Shown here piece after piece: positions 49,929 through 57,679 of a stretch of 64,000 nt of DNA (positions are counted from its first letter, which is position 1; the number at the start of each line of letters is the position of its first letter). The position numbers and the translations under genes were made by a program. Source of the DNA: Halomarina rubra (lineage in GTDB: Archaea > Halobacteriota > Halobacteria > Halobacteriales > Haloarculaceae). Below the pieces are notes generated by a model. It was not told the origin of the DNA. It ran no database searches and saw only the letters and a program-made list of their open reading frames with translations. The stretch spans positions 596,583 through 660,582 of the forward strand of contig NZ_JALXFV010000008.1 in assembly GCF_023699475.1 (NCBI RefSeq), given 5' to 3'.

Positions 49929-51131
49929 TCACCACGCGGCTTGGAGGGTCGCCAACAGGTCGTCCTCGTCCGGGTCGAACTCCTCGGGGGCGTTCTCCAT
50001 GAACCCGTCCGCCGAGACGCGACGGGCGACCGCGGGGAGCGCCTCGCGGTCGACCTCGTCCAACTCGCGCAGTCCGGCCGGGAGGCCCAGTCCGTCCCTG
50101 ACCGCCGCGACGGTCTCGACGATCGCTCCGGCGCGGTCGTCGGCGTCTTCGACCCCGAGCGCCTCCGCGAGCAGGTCGCGACGGCCGTCGACGGACTCGA
50201 ACAGCAGTTCCAGCGCAGGCGGGGCCATCACTGCGTGCGCGACGCCCTGCTGGACGCCCTCGCCGCGGAGGCCGTGGCCGAACGCGTGGATCACCGAGAG
50301 CAACCCGCCGCCGGTCGTCGCTCGGGGGTACTGGACGAGGACGATGCCGGCGACCACTCGCTCCATCACCGACTCGTCGCCGGGGTCGATTACCTCGGGG
50401 AGCGCTTCCGTGAGCAGTCTGAGGCCACGAATCGCTGGCGCGTCGGTCAGCGGCGAGGCGTGGCGAGCGTACAGCGCCTCCAGTCCCTTGTCGAAGCCGT
50501 TCATCGCCGACCCGACGAGCGCGCCGGTCGGCGTCGTCTCGAACAGCGCGGGGTCGTACAGTAGCGCGTCGGGCATCAGGTCGGGAGCAGAGTAGCCCCC
50601 CGAGAGCGTCTCGTCGCCGTCGTAGAACGTCACCGACCCACCGGTCGAGAGGTCCGCGCCAGCGAGCGTGGTGGGGACGGCGACGAGCGTCGGGAGGTCG
50701 TCGTCCGGCACCGGCAGCGTCCCGTTCTCCGCGACGTACGCCCGGAGTTCGTCGTAATCCTGGCCCGTGACGCTGACCGCGCGCATCGCTCGTGCCACGT
50801 CGATGGACGACCCCCCACCGACGGCGACGAGGGCGTCCGCGTCGTGGTCGGCCATCGCGGCGACGCCTTCCGTCACCGCCCGAGCGTCCTTGTCGGGGGT
50901 CGTCCCGTCGAACACGCCTGCGAGGCGGTCGCCGAGGCCGGACTCGACGGGGGCCATCGTCTCGCGGTTCGCCCCGACGTTCGAGCCACAGACGACCAGC
51001 GCGCGCTCGCCACCGTCCGAGGCGGTCGTCTCGCTGTCGGCGAGGAGGTCCGCGAGGTCGTCGGTCCGTCCGCGACCGAACGCGATGCGGCCGGCGACGT
51101 TCTCGTAGTCGAAGGCGTCGAGATGGTCCAT
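49929..51131 (-). CDS. Iron-containing alcohol dehydrogenase-family protein, metal ligands altered
   Basis: A 400-residue protein of the iron-ADH/DHQS-like fold. The NAD-binding region is ALVVCGSNVGANRETM, then DALVAVGGGSSIDVARAMRA (GGGS motif) and LVAVPTTLAGADLSTGGSV. In FucO the metal is held by D194, H198, H263 and H277; here the D/H-bearing helix reads SAMNGFDKGLEALYARHASP, so the D198/H198 positions look like Asn and Lys, and the last His aligns with Gln in GEGVQQGVAHAV. The H263 equivalent is retained (VIHAFGHGL). A catalytic role without a normal metal centre is doubtful, or another metal site is used. No partner gene is near. Confidence 0.75.
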   Translation of the reverse strand: MDHLDAFDYENVAGRIAFGRGRTDDLADLLADSETTASDGGERALVVCGSNVGANRETMAPVESGLGDRLAGVFDGTTPDKDARAVTEGVAAMADHDADALVAVGGGSSIDVARAMRAVSVTGQDYDELRAYVAENGTLPVPDDDLPTLVAVPTTLAGADLSTGGSVTFYDGDETLSGGYSAPDLMPDALLYDPALFETTPTGALVGSAMNGFDKGLEALYARHASPLTDAPAIRGLRLLTEALPEVIDPGDESVMERVVAGIVLVQYPRATTGGGLLSVIHAFGHGLRGEGVQQGVAHAVMAPPALELLFESVDGRRDLLAEALGVEDADDRAGAIVETVAAVRDGLGLPAGLRELDEVDREALPAVARRVSADGFMENAPEEFDPDEDDLLATLQAAW

Positions 51132-51188
51132 GCCGGGACCGACGGTCGGTCCCTGGTTAACCGTTCACCCGTTCGACTGTGGGGGTGG

Positions 51189-52466
51189 TCACTCGCGGAG
51201 GTCGCTCACACGTGCTGTCGCGAACGGGACGAGCATCTCGTCGGGGTGTCCGCCGCCGTGCATGCCGACGAGCGAGAGTTCGTCGTGGTGGTCGTCGTAC
51301 CAGACTCCGCGGTCGCGCGGAACGACGAGCAGGTCGGGCAGGCGACGTTCGAACACCTCCGAGTTCCGCCGGTTGCCGAACACGCGCTCGTCGAGCTGTC
51401 GCTCGCGGTCGAACGTCGCGCAGTCGAGTTGCGCGGTGAGCGACGAGCGGAGGGCCTCAACGTGACCGTCACGAACACGGAACTGGAGCTGTCGGGGGCT
51501 CCCTACCGCGGGAATCGGCCTGCCCGCCTCGTCGCGTTCGAGGTGCGACTCGACGTCGTCCAGAGTTCCGATGGCGACGTTCTCCTCCGGAGTCGTGTCG
51601 AGGTGACCGTGGTCGGCGGTGACGACGAGCAGCGTCCGCTCGGCGACGGCGGGGGAGAGTGCGTCGACCAAGTTACGGCGCAGCGACTCGGTGACCGCGC
51701 GCAGTTGCTCGCGATAGTGGTCGCTCTCGGTCCCAGCAGAGTGGGCCGCGGCGTCGACCTGCGGGAAGTAACCGTAGGCGTAGGTAGGCGTCGACGACGC
51801 TTCGAGCCGTTCTCGGAGCGTCTCGGAGACAGAAGCGATGTCGGCCGTCCCCGACACCGTCGCCCCGTGCAGAGCGACGTCGCCGTGTGCCCCCTCGGCG
51901 ATGGTCTCCGGAACGACGACCTGCACGTCGACACCGGCGTCGGCCGCCCGGTCGTACGCAGTCTGGCCGTCGGCGACGAGCCACGAGGAGTCCGTACCGG
52001 GACAGACCTCCCGGAGAGGTGTGCCCTCGTAGTCCGTGAACGGGAGCATCTGTACGACGGTTTCGGTGGCTTCGTGGTACTGGAACCAGCCGAGGATGCC
52101 GTGCTCACACGGTAGGCGTCCTGTCTGCATCGTCGTGATAGCGGCAGCCGTTTCGGAGGGAAACACCGACGTCAGCGGCGTGACCCTCCCGCGGTCTGTG
52201 AGTGCCGAGAGGAGAGGGACCGTCTCGTAGTCGCGACGCCACTGCTCGTAGCCGTAGCCGTCGACGAGCGCGACCACGACGTGTTGAACGTCGGTGTCGA
52301 CGCCGCCGAACACGTCTTCGGGGAGCGGCCGCCGGGCGTCGGCACCTAACACGTCGAGTACGGTGTCGGGGACGTTCCCGAAACAGTATCGCTCGTAGTC
52401 GGGCCGGACCACCCCCGGCGCTAGTTCGTCCTCGCGGAGGTCGGCGGCGAGGTCGGTGCGGAGCAT
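51189..52466 (-). CDS. Alkaline phosphatase-superfamily phosphodiesterase (NPP type)
   Basis: A 425-residue protein. The N-terminal metal ligand is the Asp in HVVVALVDGYGYEQW, the nucleophile Thr/Ser region PLTSVFPSETAAAITTMQTG gives the PS(E)T motif, and later HLDTTPEENV, ADHGH and GMHGGGHPDEMLVP carry further metal-binding Asp/His. This arrangement (alkaline phosphatase fold) matches nucleotide pyrophosphatase/phosphodiesterase proteins. No signal peptide was found, so a cytoplasmic role is likely. The start MLRTDLAADLREDELAP is ATG 52466, 27 residues downstream of a longer shadow frame. Confidence 0.85.
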   Translation of the reverse strand: MLRTDLAADLREDELAPGVVRPDYERYCFGNVPDTVLDVLGADARRPLPEDVFGGVDTDVQHVVVALVDGYGYEQWRRDYETVPLLSALTDRGRVTPLTSVFPSETAAAITTMQTGRLPCEHGILGWFQYHEATETVVQMLPFTDYEGTPLREVCPGTDSSWLVADGQTAYDRAADAGVDVQVVVPETIAEGAHGDVALHGATVSGTADIASVSETLRERLEASSTPTYAYGYFPQVDAAAHSAGTESDHYREQLRAVTESLRRNLVDALSPAVAERTLLVVTADHGHLDTTPEENVAIGTLDDVESHLERDEAGRPIPAVGSPRQLQFRVRDGHVEALRSSLTAQLDCATFDRERQLDERVFGNRRNSEVFERRLPDLLVVPRDRGVWYDDHHDELSLVGMHGGGHPDEMLVPFATARVSDLRE

Positions 52467-52561
52467 ACCGTAACCGATTGACCGCCACCGAAAATCGCTA
52501 CTGGTCGTGCGGGTCGACCTGTCACACCCAAAACGTGCGTCGTGAGTGTGGGTTCGTCCGC

Positions 52562-53854
52562 TCACTCGACGCGCGTCAGGTCGGCACCGAGGTCGTCGAG
52601 CACGTCGAAGAACGTCGGGAACGAGACGTCGACGTGTTCGGCCCCCTGCACGGTCGTCTCGCCGTCGGCGACGAGTCCGGCGACCGCGAGCGACATGACG
52701 ATGCGGTGGTCGTGGTAGCCGTCGACGGTCGCCCCTTGGAGGGCCGAGTCGCCGCCGTGGACGGTCAACGAGTCGCGCTCCTCGGTCGTCTCGACGCCCA
52801 TCTTCCCGAGTTCGGTCGCCATCGCGCTCACCCGGTCGGTCTCCTTGAACCGGACGTGCTCGGCGTCCGTGATGTGGGTGTCACCGTCGGCGACCGCCCC
52901 GAGCGTCGCGATGGTGGGCAGGAGGTCCGGCGTGTCGGCGACGCTCACCTCGACCCCCGAGAGCGTCGAGCGCGAGACCTCGATGACCCCTGCCTCGCGG
53001 TCCCACTCGACGTCGCCGCCCATCCGCTCGAGGACGTCCACGATGGCGGTGTCGCCCTGAGCGCTCGGCACCGCGCCCTCGATTCGCAGGCCGTCGGGGG
53101 CGGCGAGCGCCCCCATCGCCAGCAGGTAGGAGAGAGAGGAGAAGTCCCCGGGGACGGTGTACGGCTCCTCGCGGCGGTACGACTGGCCGCCCGCCACCTC
53201 GAAGCCGTCGTCGGTCTCCTGCGTGTCGACGCCGAAGTCCGCGAGCAACTCGCGGGTGATGTCGACGTACGGCGCGCTCTTCAGTTCGGTCTCCAGGTCG
53301 ACGCGGATTCCCTCGTCGGTGACCGCTCCGGCCATCAACAGCGCGGTGATGTACTGGGAGGAGACGTCGCCCGGAATCGAGACCGTCCCGCCGCCGAGCG
53401 CACCGCCGACGACGAGCGGTGCCTGTCCGTTTCCGCGAGTCGACTCGGCGCGACCCCCCAGGTCCGTGATGGCGTCCAGCAGCGGTCCCTGCGGACGCGA
53501 GCGCAGCGAACCGTCGCCCGTGAGGACCGTCAGGCCGTCGCCGAGCGCCGCCGTCGCGGTCGTGAGACGCATCGTCGTCCCGCTGTTGGCGCAGTCGACG
53601 ACGTCGTCGGGCGTGTCGGGACGACCGTCGAACCCCGTGACGTGGTAGGCGTCGCCGTCCTCGCGCTCGGTGACCGTCCCCCCGTACGCCTCGACGGCGC
53701 GCATCGTCGCACGGGTGTCGGCGCTGACGAGCGGTCGGTCGACCGTCGCCTCGTCGGCGTAGCCGGCCGCGAGGACGGCGCGGTGGGTGTAGCTCTTCGA
53801 GGGCGGGGCACGAGCGGTGCCGGAGAGAAGCGACGGCGAGAGTCGAACGTCCAT
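52562..53854 (-). CDS. aroA: 3-phosphoshikimate 1-carboxyvinyltransferase (EPSP synthase)
   Basis: A 430-residue EPSP synthase. Active-site segments: [17 protein letters not shown] (PEP and shikimate-3-P contact), [18 protein letters not shown] (shikimate phosphate), [15 protein letters not shown], and [15 protein letters not shown] with the catalytic Asp/Glu/Arg cluster. It joins PEP and shikimate-3-phosphate to make EPSP, the substrate of AroC. The usual two-domain inverted barrel is complete. aroC is 4 kb away on the same strand, with three unrelated genes between. Confidence 0.95.
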   Translation of the reverse strand: MDVRLSPSLLSGTARAPPSKSYTHRAVLAAGYADEATVDRPLVSADTRATMRAVEAYGGTVTEREDGDAYHVTGFDGRPDTPDDVVDCANSGTTMRLTTATAALGDGLTVLTGDGSLRSRPQGPLLDAITDLGGRAESTRGNGQAPLVVGGALGGGTVSIPGDVSSQYITALLMAGAVTDEGIRVDLETELKSAPYVDITRELLADFGVDTQETDDGFEVAGGQSYRREEPYTVPGDFSSLSYLLAMGALAAPDGLRIEGAVPSAQGDTAIVDVLERMGGDVEWDREAGVIEVSRSTLSGVEVSVADTPDLLPTIATLGAVADGDTHITDAEHVRFKETDRVSAMATELGKMGVETTEERDSLTVHGGDSALQGATVDGYHDHRIVMSLAVAGLVADGETTVQGAEHVDVSFPTFFDVLDDLGADLTRVE

Positions 53855-53963
53855 GCGACGGCGTGGCGCGGACCTCGCAAGAGGGTTCCGGAGCGTGCAG
53901 GGATTGCGGTCGTCGCGGGGCAGACGAACGGTGAATCGAAGACGGGGCCGGCGTCGTGCCGAC

Positions 53964-54574
53964 TCAGAACCGGAGGTTGGTCATCACGTAGATAATGCCG
54001 AGCATCACGCCCGCCTCGAACAGGCCGATGGCGAGGTTCAGCTTCTCGATGCGGGCGAGCACCGAGGAGTCCGGCGACGCCGACTGGGCCTCGTAGTACG
54101 CCTTGAGGTGCAGTCGGTTCGGGACGACCAACCCGAACAGCCACAGACCCAACCGGCGGCGAGCGCGACGGTCACCCACCAGTCGACGGGCGCGAGCGGG
54201 TTCGCGAGGTCGAACATCCCCATCGTGTCGGCCAGGAGCGTCCCCGAGAGCACCGCCGTGAGGCTGATGCCCGTCATGAAGAACACGACCTTCGGCGTGA
54301 ACGCCGCCGAGAACTGCTTGGCCGCCGGCGGGTCCAGCGACCCGATGGCCGGCCCCAGCACCGCCGGGAAGAAGACGGCCACCGAGAACCACAGCGCGCC
54401 CGTCGCCACGTGGACGTAGAACAACCCCCGCCACTCCCCGTTCGTCGCCATCGCGTACGTCGCGGCGAGAATCGCCAACGGCACGGCGACGACGCCGACG
54501 GCGAACGCCGGGTTCGCTGCGCTGGCGAGCGTCTGCATCCGAGCCGAGAACCCTGTTCCGGTGGAAGTTGCCAT
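53964..54574 (-). pseudogene. Membrane protein gene interrupted by a one-base frameshift
   Basis: From the ATG at 54574 (MATSTGTGFSARMQTL) a polytopic protein with about four or five helices runs cleanly to ...WWVTVALAAG, after which the frame becomes Arg/Ser-rich shadow sequence. The correct continuation, LGLWLFGLVVPNRLHLKAYY then IEKLNLAIGLFEAGVMLGII, lies one frame over and runs to the stop at 53964. Restoring one base near 54151-54158 (GCCGCCGG|TTGGGTC) gives a continuous 203-residue protein with no stop codon on either side. Either the gene is decaying or a base was lost in sequencing of the GC-rich run. The family and function are not recognised. Confidence 0.85.
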
Positions 54575-54597
54575 CTCGACTGGCAGTACCGGCAGCA

Positions 54598-54606
54598 GGA
54601 AATAAC
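54598..54606 (-). promoter_or_regulatory. TATA box of the frameshifted membrane protein gene
   Basis: GTTATTTCC on the minus strand, centred 28 bases before the ATG at 54574, consistent with a live leaderless promoter. Confidence 0.45.
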
Positions 54607-54710
54607 TATTCGGTGATAATATCGGCGTAGCGACGCTGTACGCAACGATTCGAAGTCAAAAACCACCGAGGGAAACGACTTTGTGATGCGCTGACGCACC
54701 ACGCTCCATC

Positions 54711-55508
54711 GTGGACACCGACGCGCTCTCGACCGACGACCTCCGCATCGCGATGGACGACGACGGACTGGTCGTTCGTGCGACCATCGACCGCCCCGAC
54801 CAACGAAACGCCATGAACGAGGCCGTCATCGGCGGTCTCGTCGACGCCCTCGACGCCGCGGACGACGCCGACGCCCGCGTGTTCGTGATTCGCGGGGCGG
54901 GCGGAACGTTCTGCTCGGGAGGCGACCTCGCGGCCATGCCCATCGGAGAGGGTGCACAGGCCTACCGGGAGAACTTCTCGGGGCTCGCTCGGCTGCTGAA
55001 GCGGATGGAGTCGGCGTCCGTCGTCACCGTCGCGGCCGTCGAGGGCTACTGTCTCGCGGGAGGGTGTGGTCTCGCCGCCGCCTGCGAGTTCGTCGTCGCC
55101 GACCCGGGCGCGGAGTTCGGGACGCCAGAGGTTCGCGTCGGCCTGTTCCCCGCTCAGGCGATGGCTCCTATCACCCGCGCCGTCGGCGAGAAACAGGCGC
55201 TCAAACTCATGTTCACCGGCGAACGCATCGACGCCGCCGAGGCGAGGGAGGTGGGCCTCGTCACCACCGTCGCCGAGGAGGGAGCGTTCGACGAGACGCT
55301 CGACGACACCGTCGCCGCCGTCGCGAAGAACAGTCCCGTCATGCTCTCGATGGGCAAGGAGGCGTACTACGCCCAGCGCGACATGGGCTACGGTGAGGCG
55401 CTCGACTACCTCAAGGAGGTCATCGCGCTGCTCGCGCTCTCGGAGGACACCGAGGAGGGCATCGACGCGTTCCTCACCGACCGCGAACCGGAGTGGCGGG
55501 GGCGATAG
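54711..55508 (+). CDS. Crotonase-family enoyl-CoA hydratase/isomerase-like protein
   Basis: A 265-residue crotonase. The first motif is VRATIDRPDQRNAMNEAVIG. The oxyanion-hole region is VAAVEGYCLAGGCGLAAACE; here the usual first catalytic Glu (GGCE) is replaced by Gly (GGCG). The second is GTPEVRVGLFPAQAMAPI, where Glu is present. Loss of one Glu argues for an isomerase or another crotonase reaction (thioester hydrolase or dehalogenase-like) rather than hydration. The GTG start is used. It ends two bases before the BKACE gene, so they are probably co-transcribed. Confidence 0.85.
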   Translation: MDTDALSTDDLRIAMDDDGLVVRATIDRPDQRNAMNEAVIGGLVDALDAADDADARVFVIRGAGGTFCSGGDLAAMPIGEGAQAYRENFSGLARLLKRMESASVVTVAAVEGYCLAGGCGLAAACEFVVADPGAEFGTPEVRVGLFPAQAMAPITRAVGEKQALKLMFTGERIDAAEAREVGLVTTVAEEGAFDETLDDTVAAVAKNSPVMLSMGKEAYYAQRDMGYGEALDYLKEVIALLALSEDTEEGIDAFLTDREPEWRGR

Positions 55509-55510
55509 CG

Positions 55511-56389
55511 ATGTTCGACACCCAGGAGTCGGTGAAGGGGAACGACCCAGACAAGGCGGTCGTCTCGGCGGCGCTGACCGGCGCGCTCACGACGCGCGAC
55601 CAGTGTGAGGACATCCCCTACACGCCCGAGGAGATCGCCGAGGACGCCGCGGCCGCCCGCGAGGCCGGCGCGAGCGTCGCCCACATCCACGCCCGGACGC
55701 CCGAGGGGAGTCCGACGTTCGAGACCGAGGCCTACCGGGAGATTCACGACGCGGTCCGCGAGCGAACGGACATCGTCGTCAACTTCTCGACGGGTGCGAT
55801 AGACGTCCCCGTTGAGAAGCGCGTCGCGTACATCGAGGAGACGGCCCCGGAGATGGCCGCACTCAACATGGGGTCGATGAACTACGCGAAGTACTCCGAC
55901 TCCCGCGAGGAGTTCGTCTTCGACATGGTGTTCGAGAACTCCTTCTCGGAGATCCGCGAGTTCGTCACCGCGATGGCCGACGCCGGCGTCAAACCCGAGT
56001 TGGAGTGCTTCGACACGGGACACGTCGGGAACGCCCGCCCGCTCGTGAAACACGGCGACCTCGACGAACCGCTCCAGTTCAGCCTCGTCATGGGCGTCCT
56101 CGGGGGCATCCCGGCGAGCGTCGAGAACCTCGCTCACCAGGTCCGACAGTTGCCAGAGACCGCGACGTGGCAGGTCATCGGCATCTCGCGGGACCAGTGG
56201 CCGCTGTGTGCGGCGGCGCTGTCGATGGGTGGGAACGTCCGGGTCGGTCTGGAGGACAACTTCTACCTCCCGAACGGCGAGATGGCGACCAACGCGGAAC
56301 TGGTCGAACAGGCCGCCCGGATGGTCCGGGACGTGGGGCGGGAACCGGCGACGCCCGACGAGGCACGCGAGATTCTGAGCCTCGACTGA
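55511..56389 (+). CDS. BKACE-family 3-keto-5-aminohexanoate/beta-keto acid cleavage enzyme
   Basis: A 292-residue zinc-dependent BKACE protein. The metal-binding motif HxH is in ASVAHIHARTPEGSP, Glu in VRVGLEDNFYLPNGEM and a Ser/Asp-bearing QVIGISRDQWPLCAAALSMG region complete the active site; the N-terminal opening is KAVVSAALTGALTTRDQCED. The family cleaves beta-keto acids by transferring the acetyl part to acetyl-CoA or another CoA ester, giving acetoacetate and acyl-CoA. It is located directly after a crotonase in one transcript, which suggests a beta-keto acid breakdown route. The ATG at 55511 is preferred over the GTG at 55493. Confidence 0.9.
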   Translation: MFDTQESVKGNDPDKAVVSAALTGALTTRDQCEDIPYTPEEIAEDAAAAREAGASVAHIHARTPEGSPTFETEAYREIHDAVRERTDIVVNFSTGAIDVPVEKRVAYIEETAPEMAALNMGSMNYAKYSDSREEFVFDMVFENSFSEIREFVTAMADAGVKPELECFDTGHVGNARPLVKHGDLDEPLQFSLVMGVLGGIPASVENLAHQVRQLPETATWQVIGISRDQWPLCAAALSMGGNVRVGLEDNFYLPNGEMATNAELVEQAARMVRDVGREPATPDEAREILSLD

Positions 56390-56410
56390 GACGGGCATCC
56401 CACTCGCCTC

Positions 56411-56415
56411 TTTTT
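56411..56415 (+). promoter_or_regulatory. T-tract core promoter of the alpha/beta hydrolase
   Basis: TTTTT (CTCTTTTTCTCC context) centred 28 bases before the ATG at 56441. It could also terminate the BKACE transcript that ends at 56389. Confidence 0.4.
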
Positions 56416-56440
56416 CTCCTCGGATGTGGTAGGTCGACTC

Positions 56441-57679
56441 ATGCGCGTCCAGTTCTCCTCGAAGGCGTTCGACTACCAGACGCTCCGGGCGCTAGCGTAC
56501 GCTCCGTTCGGCGGTTCGGAGGCCGGTGAGGTGCTCACGACCGTCGAGCGCGTCCCCGACGGCGACACCGAGGCGTGGTACGAGGAGTGGCACCGGACGG
56601 CGGCGCTGGTCGACGGGGCCGCCGCGACCGCACTGGACAGCGGGCGCGAGCGGACCGCCGGCCACGCCCTCCTCCGGGCGCACACCTACTACCGGACCGC
56701 CGAGTTCTTCCTCGCGGCCGACGACGAGCGCCGTCCGTCGACGTACGACCGAAGCCGCGAGGCGTTCCGGGCGGGCCTCGACGCGCTCGGCGTCGCCTCC
56801 GACCGCCTCTCGATACCGTACGAGGGGACCACCATCCCGGGCTACCTGTTCGTCCCCGACGACCGCGAGGGACCGCGGCCCACCGTCGTCTGTGTCGGCG
56901 GCTTCGACTCGCTGGCCGAAGAGCTGTACTTCCTCTGTGGCGTCCCCGAGGCGCTGGCCAGGGGCTACGCCGTCGTCCTCTTCGAGGGTCCGGGTCAGGG
57001 TGCGCCGCTGCGCGAGCAGGGGTTGACCGCCCGTCCCGACTGGGAGCACGTCGTCGGCCCGGTGTTCGACGCGCTCGAAGACGAGGCGGCGGTCGACGAC
57101 GACCGCCTCGCACTCGTCGGCGTCAGCTTCGGCGGCTACTACGCCCCACGAGCGGCGGCGTTCGACGACCGCGTCGCCGCCTGCGTCGCGTTCGACCACA
57201 TGCACGACCTGTGGCGCGCGTCGGCGGCCGACGCACCCCGACTCGCGACGGCGATGCTGTACGCCCCCGACGCGTTCGTCAACGGCCTCGCACGGCTCGG
57301 TCAGCGGGTCAGCGCCGACTCGCGCTGGCTGATGGAGAACTCGCGGTGGGTGTTCGGCGTCGAGACGGCCGCCGACCTCCAGCGGACGCTCCGGGAGTAC
57401 TCGCTGGCCGACGACGCGCGACGCATCGACTGCCCGACGCTCGTGTTGGCGGGCGAGGACGACCACTTCGTCCCGGTCGAACTGGCCGACGAGTTCGTGG
57501 ACCTCGTCGGGGAGTCGGCCTCACGGCACGTCTTCCGGACGGAGGAGGGCGCGGGCGAACACTGTCAGGTCGGCAACCTCACGCTGGCGACCGACACCAT
57601 CTACGACTGGCTGGACGAGACGCTGGTGCGTCCCGGGAGTGGAACCGACGAGGAGGGTCGGCGGGAACGAGCCGTCTGA
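56441..57679 (+). CDS. Alpha/beta-hydrolase (FrsA/DUF1100-like)
   Basis: A 412-residue protein with an N-terminal helical lid (MRVQFSSKAFDYQTLRALAY, through TYYRTAEFFLAADDERRPST) and a C-terminal hydrolase core. The catalytic residues are Ser in LVGVSFGGYYAPRAA, Asp in TLVLAGEDDHFVPVE and His in EEGAGEHCQVGNL. The layout (N-terminal lid, then hydrolase) is that of FrsA-like and 2,6-dihydropseudooxynicotine-type C-C hydrolases. An alternative GTG start lies five codons upstream at 56426. The stop is one base before the opposite-strand S9 peptidase stop. Confidence 0.8.
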   Translation: MRVQFSSKAFDYQTLRALAYAPFGGSEAGEVLTTVERVPDGDTEAWYEEWHRTAALVDGAAATALDSGRERTAGHALLRAHTYYRTAEFFLAADDERRPSTYDRSREAFRAGLDALGVASDRLSIPYEGTTIPGYLFVPDDREGPRPTVVCVGGFDSLAEELYFLCGVPEALARGYAVVLFEGPGQGAPLREQGLTARPDWEHVVGPVFDALEDEAAVDDDRLALVGVSFGGYYAPRAAAFDDRVAACVAFDHMHDLWRASAADAPRLATAMLYAPDAFVNGLARLGQRVSADSRWLMENSRWVFGVETAADLQRTLREYSLADDARRIDCPTLVLAGEDDHFVPVELADEFVDLVGESASRHVFRTEEGAGEHCQVGNLTLATDTIYDWLDETLVRPGSGTDEEGRRERAV

